NCBI GenBank assembly: GCA_964398775.1
Contig: CAYNND010000001.1
Span: 1 to 64,000, forward strand
Direction: 5' to 3'
Length of the DNA: 64,000 nt
Origin: CAYNND01 sp964398775
GTDB lineage: Bacteria > Patescibacteriota > Minisyncoccia > Phycocordibacterales > UBA2100
Shown: in pieces, positions 41,820 through 50,083 of the stretch
Position numbering within the stretch: the first letter of the stretch is position 1
How the letters are laid out: each line of letters opens with the position of its first letter
Translations under genes and position numbers: made by a program
The notes under the pieces: model-generated
Seen by the model: the letters and a program-made list of their open reading frames with translations, nothing else
What the model was told of the DNA's origin: nothing
Database searches by the model: none

Positions 41820-42446
41820 CTATTTATAGAGCTCTTCTATGAGCGGCGCGATGCGCGCAGCAATAATCGCATATCCTGCATCATTTGGATGAATCGCATC
41901 AGACATATACTGCTCCCGTCCAATTAAACCTTTCAAAATATTGGGTACATACCCCGTTTTATATTCTTCCGCAACTGCTTCAAATTCAGGCTCATAATGA
42001 TCACTCACAATTCCACCACGAACACCAGCGATAATGACTACAGCACCTTCTCGTTGCAACGCAGTGACAATCTTACGTAGATTTGAAAACGTTTCTTCTT
42101 TAGGCACCTGCCGAAGATAATCGTTACCCCCAAGAACAACAATGACAAGGCCGGGCTTCAGTTCAAGTACATCATCAATCCGATTGAGACCGTCAGATGT
42201 TGTATTCCCACTGATACCTTTATTGATTATTCTCTTCCCAGTGAGCTTTGCGACTTGCGAGAACAAATCCTTTCCCTCTGAAGCGCCGATTCCTTGTACT
42301 AGCGAGTCTCCAAAGGCGACGATTGTTTCATTGCGTGGCGGATAATTTTTAAACGAAGAGACAGACTGACCACCACTGAACAACCACCACAGCGCAAGGA
42401 GCAATACGATGCCGCCACTGATCCACCACACATACTTCATCTCCAT
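41820..42446 (-). CDS. membrane-anchored SGNH/GDSL hydrolase
   Basis: 208 residues from ATG 42446, with TAGGAT 7 nt upstream. One N-terminal membrane helix (YVWWISGGIVLLLALWWLF), then the SGNH blocks: AFGDSLVQGIGASEG (Ser, block I), the Gly in NKGISGNT (block II), VLGGNDYLR (Asn, block III) and DAIHPNDAGY (Asp/His, block V). It is similar to TesA/lysophospholipase-type esterases; it likely acts on lipids or acylated wall components outside the membrane. Its promoter overlaps the divergent metK promoter region. Confidence 0.88.
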   Translation of the reverse strand: MEMKYVWWISGGIVLLLALWWLFSGGQSVSSFKNYPPRNETIVAFGDSLVQGIGASEGKDLFSQVAKLTGKRIINKGISGNTTSDGLNRIDDVLELKPGLVIVVLGGNDYLRQVPKEETFSNLRKIVTALQREGAVVIIAGVRGGIVSDHYEPEFEAVAEEYKTGYVPNILKGLIGREQYMSDAIHPNDAGYAIIAARIAPLIEELYK

Positions 42447-42449
42447 GCC

Positions 42450-42479
42450 TTGTATCCTACCATGAGTGCCGTGTATACT
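42450..42479 (+). promoter_or_regulatory. promoter of the metK riboswitch leader
   Basis: TTGTAT (42,450-42,455), 18-nt spacer, TATACT (42,474-42,479). The predicted first transcribed base is about 42,486, the first base of the riboswitch P1 stem. Confidence 0.65.
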
Positions 42480-42485
42480 ACCTAC

Positions 42486-42585
42486 AGCTTTCATCGAGAA
42501 CGCAGGTAGAGGCATAGCTCAGTAACCTGCTCGCAACCGAAATCACGACGGTGCGCCACCTATGACGGATGAACCTCTGAAAGCT
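42486..42585 (+). promoter_or_regulatory. SAM-I-clan riboswitch upstream of metK
   Basis: P1: AGCTTTC (42,486) with GAAAGCT (42,579). P2: GCAGGT (42,502) with ACCTGC (42,525), with inner GAG/CTC. The loop CATAG (42,513-42,517) can pair with CTATG (42,560-42,564) as the pseudoknot. P3: GCAACCG...CGGTGC. Conserved SAM-I-like words (ATCGAGA after P1, TCGCAACC at P3) are present. P4 is short or missing, so a SAM-I/SAM-IV variant is possible. It senses S-adenosylmethionine and would switch metK off. A hairpin TCGTTG/CAACGA sits just before the metK start; the expression platform is not resolved. Confidence 0.78.
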
Positions 42586-42624
42586 ATTTTATTCTCGTTG
42601 GTGATTCAACGATAAAGAACATGT

Positions 42625-43575
42625 ATGAGAACAGCTGAATGTGTTACTCCGCGACACCCTGACAAACTTTGTGACCAGATTAGTGACGCCATACTTGATG
42701 CATGCCTGAAGGAAGATCCGTTTAGTCGCGTTGCAGTAGAGTCTATGGGAGGACACGGCAAAGTAGTCATCATGGGTGAACTTACCACAACTGCACACGT
42801 CGATTACAAAAAAGTTGCTGAGACTGTCATCGGCCCTGGGCTTGATATCATGGTGCATGTTGTAGAGCAAAGTAGAGAAATCGCGCAAGGTGTGGATGTT
42901 GGCGGCGCTGGAGATCAAGGCATCATGGTTGGATACGCAACAGATGAAACTCCTGAAATGATTCCTGCAGAGCTTGCATATGCTCGCCGCCTCGCGCAGT
43001 ACTTGTATGCAAAATATCCAGTTGACGGAAAAACGCAGTGTACCTATGATGAGAAAAATAAAAAAATAACTGCACTCGTCGCGTCATTTCAAAAGACAAC
43101 AGCGCAGCAACTTGAAGCAGACGTACGGACATGGCTTGCAACACAGGATGTCGCACATAACGATGTGGTGATTCACACGAACCCAGCTGGTGATTGGAAC
43201 CAAGGAGGATTTGACGCAGATACTGGACTTACTGGAAGAAAAATTGCGGTTGATTCGTACGGTCCACGTATTCCAGTTGGTGGTGGAGCATTTAGTGGTA
43301 AAGACGCTACAAAAGTTGATAGGAGTGCAGCATACATGGCACGACACGTTGCCGTAGATTTACTGAAGCAACGAAAAGCACACGAAGTATACGTCTATCT
43401 TGCCTACTCAATCGGTGTTGCAGAGCCGGTGCAGGCGACAGCGATTATCGATGGCAAAGAGGAGTCAGTGACTGGATACGACCTTACTCCCCAAGGTATC
43501 ATCACTGCACTCGACTTACGCTCACCACAATTTCAGAAGCGTGCTGCATGGGGTCACTTTGGCCACGAAGCCTAA
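42625..43575 (+). CDS. metK: S-adenosylmethionine synthase (short form)
   Basis: 316 residues against about 385-400 usually. N-terminal ECVTPRHPDKLCDQISDAIL with the catalytic His, then VGGAGDQGIMVGYATDETPE (the GAGDQG metal/ATP motif), and the C-terminal signature PVGGGAFSGKDATKVDRSAA with the family's GGGAFSGKD loop. It makes SAM from methionine and ATP. The shortening affects connecting segments and the C-terminal end, not these motifs. It lies 40 nt after the SAM-responsive leader. Confidence 0.93.
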   Translation: MRTAECVTPRHPDKLCDQISDAILDACLKEDPFSRVAVESMGGHGKVVIMGELTTTAHVDYKKVAETVIGPGLDIMVHVVEQSREIAQGVDVGGAGDQGIMVGYATDETPEMIPAELAYARRLAQYLYAKYPVDGKTQCTYDEKNKKITALVASFQKTTAQQLEADVRTWLATQDVAHNDVVIHTNPAGDWNQGGFDADTGLTGRKIAVDSYGPRIPVGGGAFSGKDATKVDRSAAYMARHVAVDLLKQRKAHEVYVYLAYSIGVAEPVQATAIIDGKEESVTGYDLTPQGIITALDLRSPQFQKRAAWGHFGHEA

Positions 43576-43627
43576 ATAAGGCTCAAAACTTGCAATTCCC
43601 TCGAAACTACCGTTGAATGGCGGCTCT

Positions 43628-44371
43628 ATGGTGCGCATACTGATTTCCCTCCTCGCTGCGACATGCCTCCTCGTCTTGCCTGCTCATTCGCAGACACAAG
43701 ATGAACTTCCATCTTCATTTATTGAAGTCACTCAAGGTTGTTCTGTGCAGGGTGGAAACTGCGTCAATATCCGCTCAGGACCTGGCACTGACTACCCTAT
43801 TGTGAAGACGCTCCGCATGGGCGGAATGCTTGAAGTTGATGCGGTTGCATACAGAGATGGCAGAGCGTGGTATAGAATCAAACATGATGACAACCTTCGC
43901 TACCCAGAGCGAGTCACAGGAAAGTGGTACATCGCAAGTGACTTCACGCGCATGCACATTGTCGGCCGTGAAAGCATTGCACCTGCCGCAAGTGCTCTCA
44001 ACAAGAAAATCATAGTAAACCGTGCAAAACAGACATTGACTGCCTATGACGGTGCTGAGGTATTTATGCATACAAAAGTTTCAACAGGAATCACTGGAAC
44101 ACCGACACCAAGAGGCACGTTTACAATCTTTAAAAAGAAACCGTCGCGCTACATGCAAGGACCACTGCCCCATGTGTCAGAAAAATATTTTGACCTCCCA
44201 GGCGTACCGTGGACTATGTACTTCACAAAAGATGGCGCGGCAATTCATGGAACGTACTGGCACCAATCATTTGGTACCCCTCGTTCAAACGGATGTATCA
44301 ATCTCCCGGTAGACCTCGCTGAACGTCTCTACCACTGGGCACCTGTCGGAACTACTGTACAAGTGATATAG
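43628..44371 (+). CDS. exported L,D-transpeptidase with SH3b domain
   Basis: 247 residues from ATG 43628 (a TTG at 43613 is the alternative). Signal peptide about 1-22 (VLPAHSQ). A bacterial SH3 domain (CVNIRSGPGTDYPIVKTLRM) precedes a YkuD catalytic domain: IIVNRAKQTLTAYDGAEVFM, then HGTYWHQSFGTPRSNGCINL with the His and the nucleophilic Cys of the family. It crosslinks peptidoglycan 3-3 or attaches proteins to it. It follows metK without an obvious terminator. Confidence 0.92.
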   Translation: MVRILISLLAATCLLVLPAHSQTQDELPSSFIEVTQGCSVQGGNCVNIRSGPGTDYPIVKTLRMGGMLEVDAVAYRDGRAWYRIKHDDNLRYPERVTGKWYIASDFTRMHIVGRESIAPAASALNKKIIVNRAKQTLTAYDGAEVFMHTKVSTGITGTPTPRGTFTIFKKKPSRYMQGPLPHVSEKYFDLPGVPWTMYFTKDGAAIHGTYWHQSFGTPRSNGCINLPVDLAERLYHWAPVGTTVQVI

Positions 44372-44373
44372 GT

Positions 44374-44847
44374 TTACTTACCTTGTTTTACGAGGCGCAC
44401 TGGTTTTCCATCAAACGTCTCAAGGTCAAGACTCACCTCAGTGTCTGCGACTATCTGGTACACGCGATTCTCAGAAATACCTTCGAGAAGAATATATTTT
44501 TTATCTTCTGCAAACGGTAGTTGTAGTGGCTTCAATTGATGCGGCACAGTCGAACCTTCAAAAGTTTTGAAGCCACCTTCACCGATATGTTGCGCACCAT
44601 AAAGCTCTTCGTACGTGCGGCCAGCTGCGTCAAAAATAAAACGATGACTTTGGTCTGTAAACTCAAGCATCGAACCGCTGAGTTGTTCATCATGCGCTGA
44701 TGGTACTGCAATCTCACGAACCACACCGACTGTCTGAGAGGTATCGCCTGAATCAACAACCGCCTGTTTCGGAATAAAAAATAGATATCCTGCGCCTGCG
44801 CAGAGTGCTATAGATACAACTAGCCCCGCGCGAGAAATCATGTCCAT
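44374..44847 (-). CDS. hypothetical membrane-anchored protein
   Basis: 157 residues from ATG 44847; TATACT lies 6 nt upstream (leaderless). An N-terminal membrane helix (AGLVVSIALCAGAGYLFFI) precedes a polar extracytoplasmic beta-rich domain with FTDQSHRFIFDAAGRTYEEL and VSLDLETFDGKPVRLVKQGK. It looks like a small OB-like or lipocalin-like domain, but I cannot assign a family. Convergent with the L,D-transpeptidase gene, 3 nt apart. Confidence 0.6.
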   Translation of the reverse strand: MDMISRAGLVVSIALCAGAGYLFFIPKQAVVDSGDTSQTVGVVREIAVPSAHDEQLSGSMLEFTDQSHRFIFDAAGRTYEELYGAQHIGEGGFKTFEGSTVPHQLKPLQLPFAEDKKYILLEGISENRVYQIVADTEVSLDLETFDGKPVRLVKQGK

Positions 44848-44896
44848 ATGGCAAGTATAGCGTACTTTCACTATAGGCTAGCCCTCTGTCCACCGT

Positions 44897-45538
44897 TTAC
44901 GTGCGCACCTGCTTCTCTCTATCTGCGCGTTGCCAGAGCGCTCGAGCTACGAGCGTAGATTGTGGAGACCATCGCCGCGCTTTCTTGCGCAGGTACTGAG
45001 TCGTACGCTGCTTTCGCTCCCCCTTCCAGAGCCTATATCCTTCCCGCACTCCAAAATCATCCACGGGGAACACATCAGGGCGGCCGAGTGAGAAGATGAG
45101 GTACATCTCTACAGTCCACCGTCCAATACCGCGCAGTGGTACCAAGGTTTGTATTATGTCTGTATCTGACATGGAAGAAAGCGTGCGGGTTGATGGTATT
45201 TCTTGTGCGCATGCTTTTTGCGTGAGTTCATATATGGCTCGAGCTTTGTTTTCAGAAAAACCGCACGAGCGAATATCACTCTGGGAAAGATGCCTGAGTG
45301 CAGGCGCTGGAGGAACGAGTGCGCCACGTTTTGGCTTTGCATGTGCGCGTTCACAGAGCCGCAGCAAGCATGCTTTTGCTGCATTTCCGTGCACCATCTG
45401 GTGTGCTATCGCACGAACGAGCGCAGGGTATAACTCTGAACGCTTCACCGTAAACTGAGAGAAGTCCGTCTCAGAAAAGAGAGGCTTCAGCGAGGGGTCT
45501 TGGCGCAGAAGCGCCCTTCGTTCTGCTGTGAAATGCAT
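44897..45538 (-). CDS. DNA-3-methyladenine glycosylase II (AlkA-like, HhH-GPD)
   Basis: 213 residues. The helix-hairpin-helix LVPLRGIGRWTVEMYLIFSL is followed by GRPDVFPVDDFGVREGYRLW, in which the Asp after PVDD is the catalytic residue. The N-terminal part (LYPALVRAIAHQMVHGNAAK) also fits. It removes alkylated bases from DNA, complementing ogt in this genome. TACACT lies 7 nt before ATG 45538. Shorter than E. coli AlkA because the N-terminal beta domain is missing. Confidence 0.9.
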   Translation of the reverse strand: MHFTAERRALLRQDPSLKPLFSETDFSQFTVKRSELYPALVRAIAHQMVHGNAAKACLLRLCERAHAKPKRGALVPPAPALRHLSQSDIRSCGFSENKARAIYELTQKACAQEIPSTRTLSSMSDTDIIQTLVPLRGIGRWTVEMYLIFSLGRPDVFPVDDFGVREGYRLWKGERKQRTTQYLRKKARRWSPQSTLVARALWQRADREKQVRT

Positions 45539-45553
45539 AGTACGGAGTGTATG

Positions 45554-46084
45554 TTAAAAGTGGTATTGCTTCAATATACGTCGCAGCGTTACATACTGCG
45601 GGGAAAAACGCGCAACTTCTGCCCAGAAGCGCGCTGAGTGGTTATGATGCCGAAGGTGGCAGAGTTCATGGACGATAAGGTAACGCTGTACTTCAGGTGT
45701 CAGGTATATCATGCGCCAATTAAAGGAGAGTGTGCCACGCATGCTGCAACTTCCCCACCGAGTCTTCGCATTTGTGATGCGTACCTTCTTCCATACAAAC
45801 TCATGCGCATAATCACCGAGGTACCGTTCGACAATTTTTCGCACTTCCTTTTTATGTTGCAAGAACAGTGCGCGCCCTTCTGCACCACGAGGAAGCGGTG
45901 TCCCGCCTCGAGTTTGCATTTTTCTTTGTGCATCTGCAATCCACGATGCACGCTCGTTGACCCACGCGACAACACGCAAACGCGAAAGTCTGTACGGATA
46001 TGTTACCCGTACGTTTCCTCCTCCTTCGACACGTATGCGTACAGCACGAGCACGCGTACTAGCTACATACTCGATATCCATCAT
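45554..46084 (-). CDS. YgjP-like metallopeptidase (DUF45/WLM type)
   Basis: 176 residues. N-terminal beta part (ARAVRIRVEGGGNVRVTYPY), SRLRVVAWVNERASWI, then TRWGSCSMRGTLSFNWRMIY and the zinc site LIVHELCHLRHHNHSARFW (HExxH plus downstream His). This is the YgjP/SprT-like family of small zinc proteins of unclear substrate. It is in a tight cluster with DUF1905 (ATGA overlap) and TspO. Confidence 0.9.
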   Translation of the reverse strand: MMDIEYVASTRARAVRIRVEGGGNVRVTYPYRLSRLRVVAWVNERASWIADAQRKMQTRGGTPLPRGAEGRALFLQHKKEVRKIVERYLGDYAHEFVWKKVRITNAKTRWGSCSMRGTLSFNWRMIYLTPEVQRYLIVHELCHLRHHNHSARFWAEVARFSPQYVTLRRILKQYHF

Positions 46085-46380
46085 GCTCCAATGACTACGG
46101 TTACACGCACAGCATCATGTTCAAAAATATGTTCTCTCTTTCGTACTGCGGCTTTTATGGCAAGCAAGTATGTCCCCTCCTTTTTCGAAGGAAATACAGT
46201 GGTCTTCCAAGTAGTATCGCCGATAGTTGCGCTTACTGGAATAAAACCGAAGCCTACTTTCTGCACCTGCAGTTTTGCGATACGCGCAGCTTCACGTTTC
46301 GGAAGGTACACAAAATGCCATCCACCCATCCCTGGGTATACCCACACCTTCGCAGAAAATGTAATCGCGTGCTTAGGCAT
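46081..46380 (-). CDS. DUF1905 domain protein
   Basis: 99 residues covering one DUF1905 barrel: FSAKVWVYPGMGGWHFVYLP, GFGFIPVSATIGDTTWKTTV, FPSKKEGTYLLAIKAAVRKR and a final VRVTVVIGA. The function is unknown. In other bacteria it is often fused to the YdeI-type domain, which here is a separate gene at 1,497-1,748. It overlaps TspO upstream by 8 nt and the YgjP-like gene downstream by 4 nt. Confidence 0.88.
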   Translation of the reverse strand: MPKHAITFSAKVWVYPGMGGWHFVYLPKREAARIAKLQVQKVGFGFIPVSATIGDTTWKTTVFPSKKEGTYLLAIKAAVRKREHIFEHDAVRVTVVIGA

Positions 46381-46780
46381 TCCAATTTAAGTATGTAATC
46401 GTGAGTTGGAGTACTGTTGCAAACGAAACCCATAGCATGTATGGGATGTTTGCATAGGCAACCAGTGGCACATACGGGAAAATTGCATAGAGTGACCACC
46501 CTAAGGTGCCGAGTACCGCGAGTATATCGAGTGAGGCGAGCTCATTACTCTGGAGTCCAAACTGCAGCGGAGTGAAAAGCGCGTTGAATATGAGATTCAG
46601 CAAAAAAGGTAGCGCAACGATGGTCGGCACTTCACCGCGATACCACTTGAGAAACACATAACTAAATGTAATAAAAATAACAAGGTACAGAATGGTCCAC
46701 ACAGGACCGAAGAGGTATGTGGGTGGTGCCCACGACGGTTTGATAAGTGTCGCGTACCACACAGTTGTTGGTGTATCCAT
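46373..46780 (-). CDS. tspO: TspO/MBR family tryptophan-rich sensory protein
   Basis: 135 residues from ATG 46780, with TATACT 6 nt upstream (leaderless). Five membrane helices and the family motifs KPSWAPPTYLFGPVWTILY and the Trp/Asn-rich loop regions, ending YLNWNA. TspO proteins bind porphyrins and other hydrophobic ligands and are linked to stress or light responses. It opens a tight cluster with DUF1905 and the YgjP-like peptidase. Confidence 0.9.
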   Translation of the reverse strand: MDTPTTVWYATLIKPSWAPPTYLFGPVWTILYLVIFITFSYVFLKWYRGEVPTIVALPFLLNLIFNALFTPLQFGLQSNELASLDILAVLGTLGWSLYAIFPYVPLVAYANIPYMLWVSFATVLQLTITYLNWNA

Positions 46781-46795
46781 CACCCTAGTATAGCA

Positions 46796-46828
46796 AATCC
46801 CACATTAAGCGAAGCTGAATGTGGGATT
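46796..46828. terminator. symmetric terminator between DUF5666 and tspO genes
   Basis: AATCCCACATT and AATGTGGGATT flank an inner AGC-GAA-GCT-like loop. It follows the stop of the DUF5666 gene on the minus strand. Confidence 0.7.
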
Positions 46829-46853
46829 GCAGGAGATGGTCTGTGCACTTGTA

Positions 46854-47567
46854 TTACCGTGTTGTGTTTCGCACGACAATCGCATTGAGTGTACTTGAGT
46901 TTGCTGGAATATAGCCAAACACTCGCACGGTATCACCCGCGACAAATGAACTCAGTGCAATTGGAGTCCAATCTTTATTCAAGACAACAGTCGTTGCTGA
47001 AAGTGCAACCTGCTGCTGCGTTGAGCCAATTGTCATCGTGAGTGATGTTGGAAGCGCGGCACCAGGAACAACTGAGAGTACACCCTCAAATGTCTGCTGT
47101 GTGTTTACAACGACTGGAGTAATTGCCTTTGAAATGTTGCGCACTGTTGTTGCAGTGACAGCGAGTGCACTGCCAGACTGCATCTTACCTTTGATTGTGA
47201 CAATATCACCAGCGGTGAAGTCAGTGATTGCGAGCACTTTACCATTCTTTGATTCAAGCTTAGTAGCCGAGTCAGTTGTCACAGTCCAGGTGAGCACACT
47301 TGCACCCAATGTTTCAGTAATTGTGATTGCATTCCCTGAAACTGATGTGACCTTTGCTCCACGAATCTGCACCGTCCCATCTTGTTTTATTTCGATGTTC
47401 GTTTCAGCATCGCGCGCATCAATAAACTTTACCTCCTTTCCTGCTTTTACCCATCCACGGTGGCGACCGGAATCCTCTCCACCTCTATCAGCTGATACAA
47501 TTGAACCACTTGCGAGTGTCGCCGCGACGATACTACTCACGAGCATTGCTTTTGAAAATTGTTTCAT
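46854..47567 (-). CDS. secreted DUF5666 domain protein
   Basis: 237 residues. Signal peptide (about 1-26, IVSADRGG), then two DUF5666-like beta repeats: GTVQIRGAKVTSVSGNAITI with TAGDIVTIKGKMQSG, and LSVVPGAALPTSLTMTIGST with VAGDTVRVFGYIPANS. The family is common in Parcubacteria cell envelopes and has no known activity. A second DUF5666-like protein is at 56,674. Confidence 0.82.
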   Translation of the reverse strand: MKQFSKAMLVSSIVAATLASGSIVSADRGGEDSGRHRGWVKAGKEVKFIDARDAETNIEIKQDGTVQIRGAKVTSVSGNAITITETLGASVLTWTVTTDSATKLESKNGKVLAITDFTAGDIVTIKGKMQSGSALAVTATTVRNISKAITPVVVNTQQTFEGVLSVVPGAALPTSLTMTIGSTQQQVALSATTVVLNKDWTPIALSSFVAGDTVRVFGYIPANSSTLNAIVVRNTTR

Positions 47568-47674
47568 AGTTTTGTTTTACAAATAAGTAACAGCACGTGG
47601 CTGTTACGTATGATGACGAATGAGCTCTAGTGCCCTTTCATGGTGAAATATTTGGACACAAAAACTAGTAGATG

Positions 47675-48469
47675 TCACCTAGTCGCAGCAAGTGCAGCGG
47701 TGATTGCGGCGCACAACTGAGCGCAGTGTTCGTCAGAGCGAAACACATGACCACACCCTGGGATAACCGTGAGCTGTTTGTGTGGACCTGGGATTGCATC
47801 AAAGAGGAGTTGCATGTGTGTAGTAAGGGTAACGGTGTCTTCTGCTCCCACGATGATAGTAACTGGCATCGTGAGTTTGTGCGCATCTGGTAAGAGTGAG
47901 TGTTGTAATCTATCTTCCATGTGTGACCACGGGATTCTGCGCACACGCCCTGGTGTACTGACACTACTGTCTTCCCTCCAGCCTGTCTCTCTCCAGGTCT
48001 CAATAAACGCTGGGTCATGCGCGATATGCGCCTGAAGAGTAAGCTCACCAGAAACTACTGGAGAGATAGGAAGTATGGATGCCACTCGCTCTGGGTATAT
48101 CTCAGCATATCGCGCAACTGCATAGCCACCCATGCTATGCCCGACGAGAGTCAGTGGTTGTGAATACCACGGCTGTTCAAGTAGCCATGCAAGTACATCT
48201 TCTAAGTCTTCATAGTGCTTCGTGAGTGTCGCCCGCTCTATATCACCATCACTTTCTCCAAAAGTATTTGTTGTATCAAAACGAAGTGTGGTGAATCCTT
48301 GCTCAAAGTACACCTGTGCGGCCGCAACAATCATTTTTTGGTCCTTGGTTGCGCCAAGCCCATGTAGTACGACTGCGACACCGCGCGGGGCTTCATGCTT
48401 TCTCACCACAAGACACAGGCGCTCTTGTGCGCGATTGTGAATAAAGATTTTTTGTTCAGTGTCTAACAT
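47675..48469 (-). CDS. alpha/beta hydrolase (serine aminopeptidase-like)
   Basis: 264 residues, no signal peptide. VVLHGLGATKDQKMIVAAAQ, FDTTNTFGESDG, the nucleophile elbow VGHSMGGYAVARYA, the acid Asp in GAEDTVTL and the His in GCGHVFRS give a complete catalytic triad. Esterase or peptidase; substrate unknown. It overlaps the aldo/keto reductase gene upstream by 7 nt, so the two form an operon. Confidence 0.88.
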   Translation of the reverse strand: MLDTEQKIFIHNRAQERLCLVVRKHEAPRGVAVVLHGLGATKDQKMIVAAAQVYFEQGFTTLRFDTTNTFGESDGDIERATLTKHYEDLEDVLAWLLEQPWYSQPLTLVGHSMGGYAVARYAEIYPERVASILPISPVVSGELTLQAHIAHDPAFIETWRETGWREDSSVSTPGRVRRIPWSHMEDRLQHSLLPDAHKLTMPVTIIVGAEDTVTLTTHMQLLFDAIPGPHKQLTVIPGCGHVFRSDEHCAQLCAAITAALAATR

Positions 48470-49515
48470 GTTGGATCTGGCATCCTCGTGTAGAGGTCTG
48501 CGATGCGCTGCATCATTGCTTCAGTGAGAACAACATCTCCGGCATCAATATCGATAGTGAGCTGTTCTAGTGAAGTAGCTCCGAGAATTACAGAAGTAGT
48601 GAATGGTCGCGTTGCAGCAAACGCGATTGCAAGCTGCCCAGGCTTCAGTCCAAACTCACGTTCAAGTGCTACATACGCAGCAAAGGCACGCTGTGCCTCA
48701 TCATGCCCTGGGTTATAGCGTGGTCTGTTTCTGCCAGTTCCTGAAAAGCGGGCACCTGCTGGTTCTGCACCGTTGAGGTACTTTCCTGTGAGCACTCCCA
48801 TGTTGAGAACTGAGTACGGGAGAAATGCGATAGACTCGCGCATACACATTTCAGAGAGCCCGATTTCAAATGTACGATTGGTGAGTGAGTACTGGTTTTG
48901 AATGGAAGCGATACGTGCATACCCTTTCTCACGTGCGACGCGGAGGTACTCCATAACACCCCATGGGTTTTCATTTGATACACCGATGTATCGCACCTTA
49001 CCTGCCTTCACAAGTGCGTCGAGCCCTGCAAGTGTTTCTTCAATAGATGCTCCGTCATCGCCATCAAGTGATTGCACGCCGCGGACACCGTTGTTGTTCA
49101 TGTGTCTGTCAGGGAAATGTACCTGATAGAGGTCGAGGTAGTCAGTCTGAAGTCGAGTGAGGGTACCATCAATAGCTGCCGCAATACTTTGTGTTGTAAG
49201 GCCAGCGCTCGCATCACGTGTGCCGATAAAGTCGGCCATACCTCGCGCTGACACTTTTGACGCAAGGAAAAAGTCATCGCGCTTCTGTCGCTTTCCTATC
49301 CAGTTTCCTATCATAGTCTCAGTCGTTCCCTGCTTCGTCTTATCTGGTGGGATTGGATACACCTCTGCAGTGTCTATCATGGTGATACCGCGACTCAGTG
49401 CATAATCAAGCTGTGCATGCGCTTGTGCCTCATCACATTGCTGCCCGAAATTCATTGTTCCGAGGCAGAGCTTTGATACCTCTATACCAGTATTTGAGAA
49501 TTGTGTTTTTTGCAT
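48463..49515 (-). CDS. aldo/keto reductase
   Basis: 350 residues from ATG 49515; TACACT lies 6 nt upstream (leaderless). AKR barrel motifs: VSKLCLGTMNFGQQCDEAQA, MIDTAEVYPIPP with the catalytic Tyr, DDFFLASKVS with the Lys, DLYQVHFPDRH with the His, and the cofactor end SVILGATSLEQLTIDID. NAD(P)H-dependent carbonyl reductase; close to the Tas/YajO-type group. It heads an operon with the alpha/beta hydrolase and sits next to the displaced ilvA end. Confidence 0.92.
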   Translation of the reverse strand: MQKTQFSNTGIEVSKLCLGTMNFGQQCDEAQAHAQLDYALSRGITMIDTAEVYPIPPDKTKQGTTETMIGNWIGKRQKRDDFFLASKVSARGMADFIGTRDASAGLTTQSIAAAIDGTLTRLQTDYLDLYQVHFPDRHMNNNGVRGVQSLDGDDGASIEETLAGLDALVKAGKVRYIGVSNENPWGVMEYLRVAREKGYARIASIQNQYSLTNRTFEIGLSEMCMRESIAFLPYSVLNMGVLTGKYLNGAEPAGARFSGTGRNRPRYNPGHDEAQRAFAAYVALEREFGLKPGQLAIAFAATRPFTTSVILGATSLEQLTIDIDAGDVVLTEAMMQRIADLYTRMPDPTC

Positions 49516-49539
49516 CGCAGTAGTGTACACGCAAAGTCG

Positions 49540-49596
49540 CTAGACAAGAAATCTCCGGACAGGACTATTTTGCTCGAGGTATTCGTAGGAGATGCC
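49540..49596 (-). pseudogene. displaced 3' end of ilvA (last 19 codons)
   Basis: Encodes GISYEYLEQNSPVRRFLV plus TAG, the same 18 residues as the end of the intact ilvA (50,864-50,920). The two 57-nt copies differ at 6 positions, all synonymous. Homology starts sharply at the GGC codon and stops at TAG. It has no start of its own. Confidence 0.9.
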
Positions 49597-49636
49597 GCAA
49601 AAATATATGTGCTTGTCTCTATTATTGCAAATAATA

Positions 49637-50083
49637 CTAGCCCACAATAACATTGTCCCCATTATGGATTATTACTGATTCATAATTAGGCATGTCATTC
49701 AGAATATCAACTTTTGAACCAGAACGCATTTTGAGGGTCAGCCCCCCGCTTTCATGCCTCAGAGCATTTTCTATTTCATCACCGATTAGCGTGCACAGTA
49801 CACCACCATTAATTTTATAGTTTTCTATTTTGTAAATAATACCGTTGGAATCTGTGAATATTATGTCTCCTCCCATCTCAATAAAGAAAGACTGCTCGGA
49901 CATATCTGACTCAAAGAATATATCAGCTTTATGCCTGCCTATCCTTAGTGTCTCAACTTTCCTACCCACAAGAAAGCTTAAATCTATATTTTCAGGTAAA
50001 CCTAGCATAAAATTAATTTGTTTTTTTAGGCGCTGGTAATGGAATATGTGTTTGCGAATTAGTGATATGGGGACAGTCACCAT
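49637..50083 (-). CDS. hypothetical protein resembling DUF6188-type immunity proteins
   Basis: 148 residues, cytoplasmic, beta-rich. VGRKVETLRIGRHKADIFFE, then FIEMGGDIIFTDSNG and, in the second half, LIGDEIENALRHESGGLTLK, MRSGSKVDILNDMPNYESVI. The G-x-x-V...L-x-L-x-F/M-x-x-G-x-x-V...YES pattern is that of DUF6188, a family found among polymorphic-toxin immunity genes. Assignment is tentative. AT-rich; start at 50083 lies inside a repeat motif (50,071-50,087), so the true start could be internal. Confidence 0.5.
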   Translation of the reverse strand: MVTVPISLIRKHIFHYQRLKKQINFMLGLPENIDLSFLVGRKVETLRIGRHKADIFFESDMSEQSFFIEMGGDIIFTDSNGIIYKIENYKINGGVLCTLIGDEIENALRHESGGLTLKMRSGSKVDILNDMPNYESVIIHNGDNVIVG

